Shown here one piece after another: positions 14,086 to 14,384 of a stretch of 14,384 nucleotides of DNA. The translations under genes were made by a program, and so were the position numbers. A model generated the notes under the pieces. The model was not told the DNA's origin and ran no database searches. It saw only the letters and a list, made by a program, of their open reading frames with translations. The DNA is from JBFHKO01 sp041595355 (GTDB lineage: Bacteria > Pseudomonadota > Gammaproteobacteria > Enterobacterales > Aeromonadaceae), in NCBI GenBank assembly GCA_041595355.1, contig JBFHKO010000042.1, forward strand, positions 1 through 14,384, in the 5' to 3' direction. Numbering within the stretch: position 1 is the first letter of the stretch; every line of letters starts with the position of its first letter.

Positions 14086-14384
14086 TGCAGCACCTCGTTG
14101 AAGGGTTCCACCAGCACCCAGTCCCCGGCTGCGACCGGACCCCAGGCCGGATCCAGCACCACGAAGCAGTTGCCCCGGGAGAGGGAGCTGAAGACGCCGG
14201 AGCCCTGACTGCCGGTGCTGCTGACGCTCAGGCTGCCATCCGCAGCCGTGCTCAGGATGCCCCGCTGAAAATCAATGCGATCGGCCGGCACCTTGAAGTC
14301 ATGGCTGGCCCTGGCCCGCACGCGCAGCGGCGGGCGCGGCGTCTCCCCGGCCAGCCGGCGCAGCGTCGGCTGCACCAGCTGGTA
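14082..14384 (-). CDS. moeA: Molybdopterin molybdotransferase MoeA, C-terminal part
   Basis: Only the last 100 codons are in the window; the gene continues past the right edge. MoeA inserts molybdate into adenylylated molybdopterin. The visible part is its C-terminal domain: PTLRRLAGE, PLRVRARAS, FQRGIL, TGSQGSGVFSSLSRGNCFVVL and GDWVLVEPFNEVL, close to the E. coli C-terminus as I recall it. The reading frame stays open to base 14384 (YQLVQPTLRR), so the internal GTG is not a start. Its TGA overlaps the GTG start of moeB by four bases (GTGA), as in a moeAB operon. Confidence 0.94.
   Translation of the reverse strand, partial: YQLVQPTLRRLAGETPRPPLRVRARASHDFKVPADRIDFQRGILSTAADGSLSVSSTGSQGSGVFSSLSRGNCFVVLDPAWGPVAAGDWVLVEPFNEVLQ

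Overview
This window is a densely packed stretch of ordinary chromosome from a GC-rich gammaproteobacterium. ThiB, MoaC and MoaE read very close to their Enterobacteria counterparts as I recall them. The class II ribonucleotide reductase is split in two, as in Pseudomonas. Together with a DUF1523 gene and high GC, this suggests something like Aeromonadales (Oceanimonas/Zobellella-like). The taxonomic guess is inference; only a database search could settle it. I see no phage, insertion sequence, CRISPR, tRNA or rRNA.

Left part (1-4205, + strand): the 3' end of a transglutaminase-like gene, then a compact thiBPQ operon for thiamine/TPP import (periplasmic binding protein, fused double permease, ATPase). 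The usual TPP riboswitch is not visible upstream of thiB. thiQ and the next gene converge with their stop codons overlapping.

Middle (4202-9805, - strand): a PIN-PhoH ATPase gene, a small two-membrane-segment DUF1523 gene, and the B12-dependent ribonucleotide reductase pair nrdJa-nrdJb, closed by a strong intrinsic terminator. A 350-bp non-coding region upstream of nrdJa carries a tandem pair of NrdR-box-like sites 32 bp apart and several inverted repeats.

Right part (9806-14384, - strand): a consolidated molybdenum cofactor locus transcribed right to left: moeA (partial), moeB, moaA, mobA, moaB, moaC, moaD, moaE. It covers GTP to cyclic pyranopterin (MoaA, MoaC), sulfur insertion (MoaD/MoaE, with MoeB activating MoaD), adenylylation (MoaB, possibly), Mo insertion (MoeA) and GMP attachment (MobA). 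Between moeB and moaA lies a convincing Moco riboswitch whose closing stem would bury the moaA ribosome binding site. mobA sits between moaA and moaB.

Nothing here looks like a wholly undescribed system. The points most worth a second look are regulatory: the Moco riboswitch inside the locus, the NrdR-like pair before nrdJa, and the apparent lack of a TPP riboswitch before thiB.
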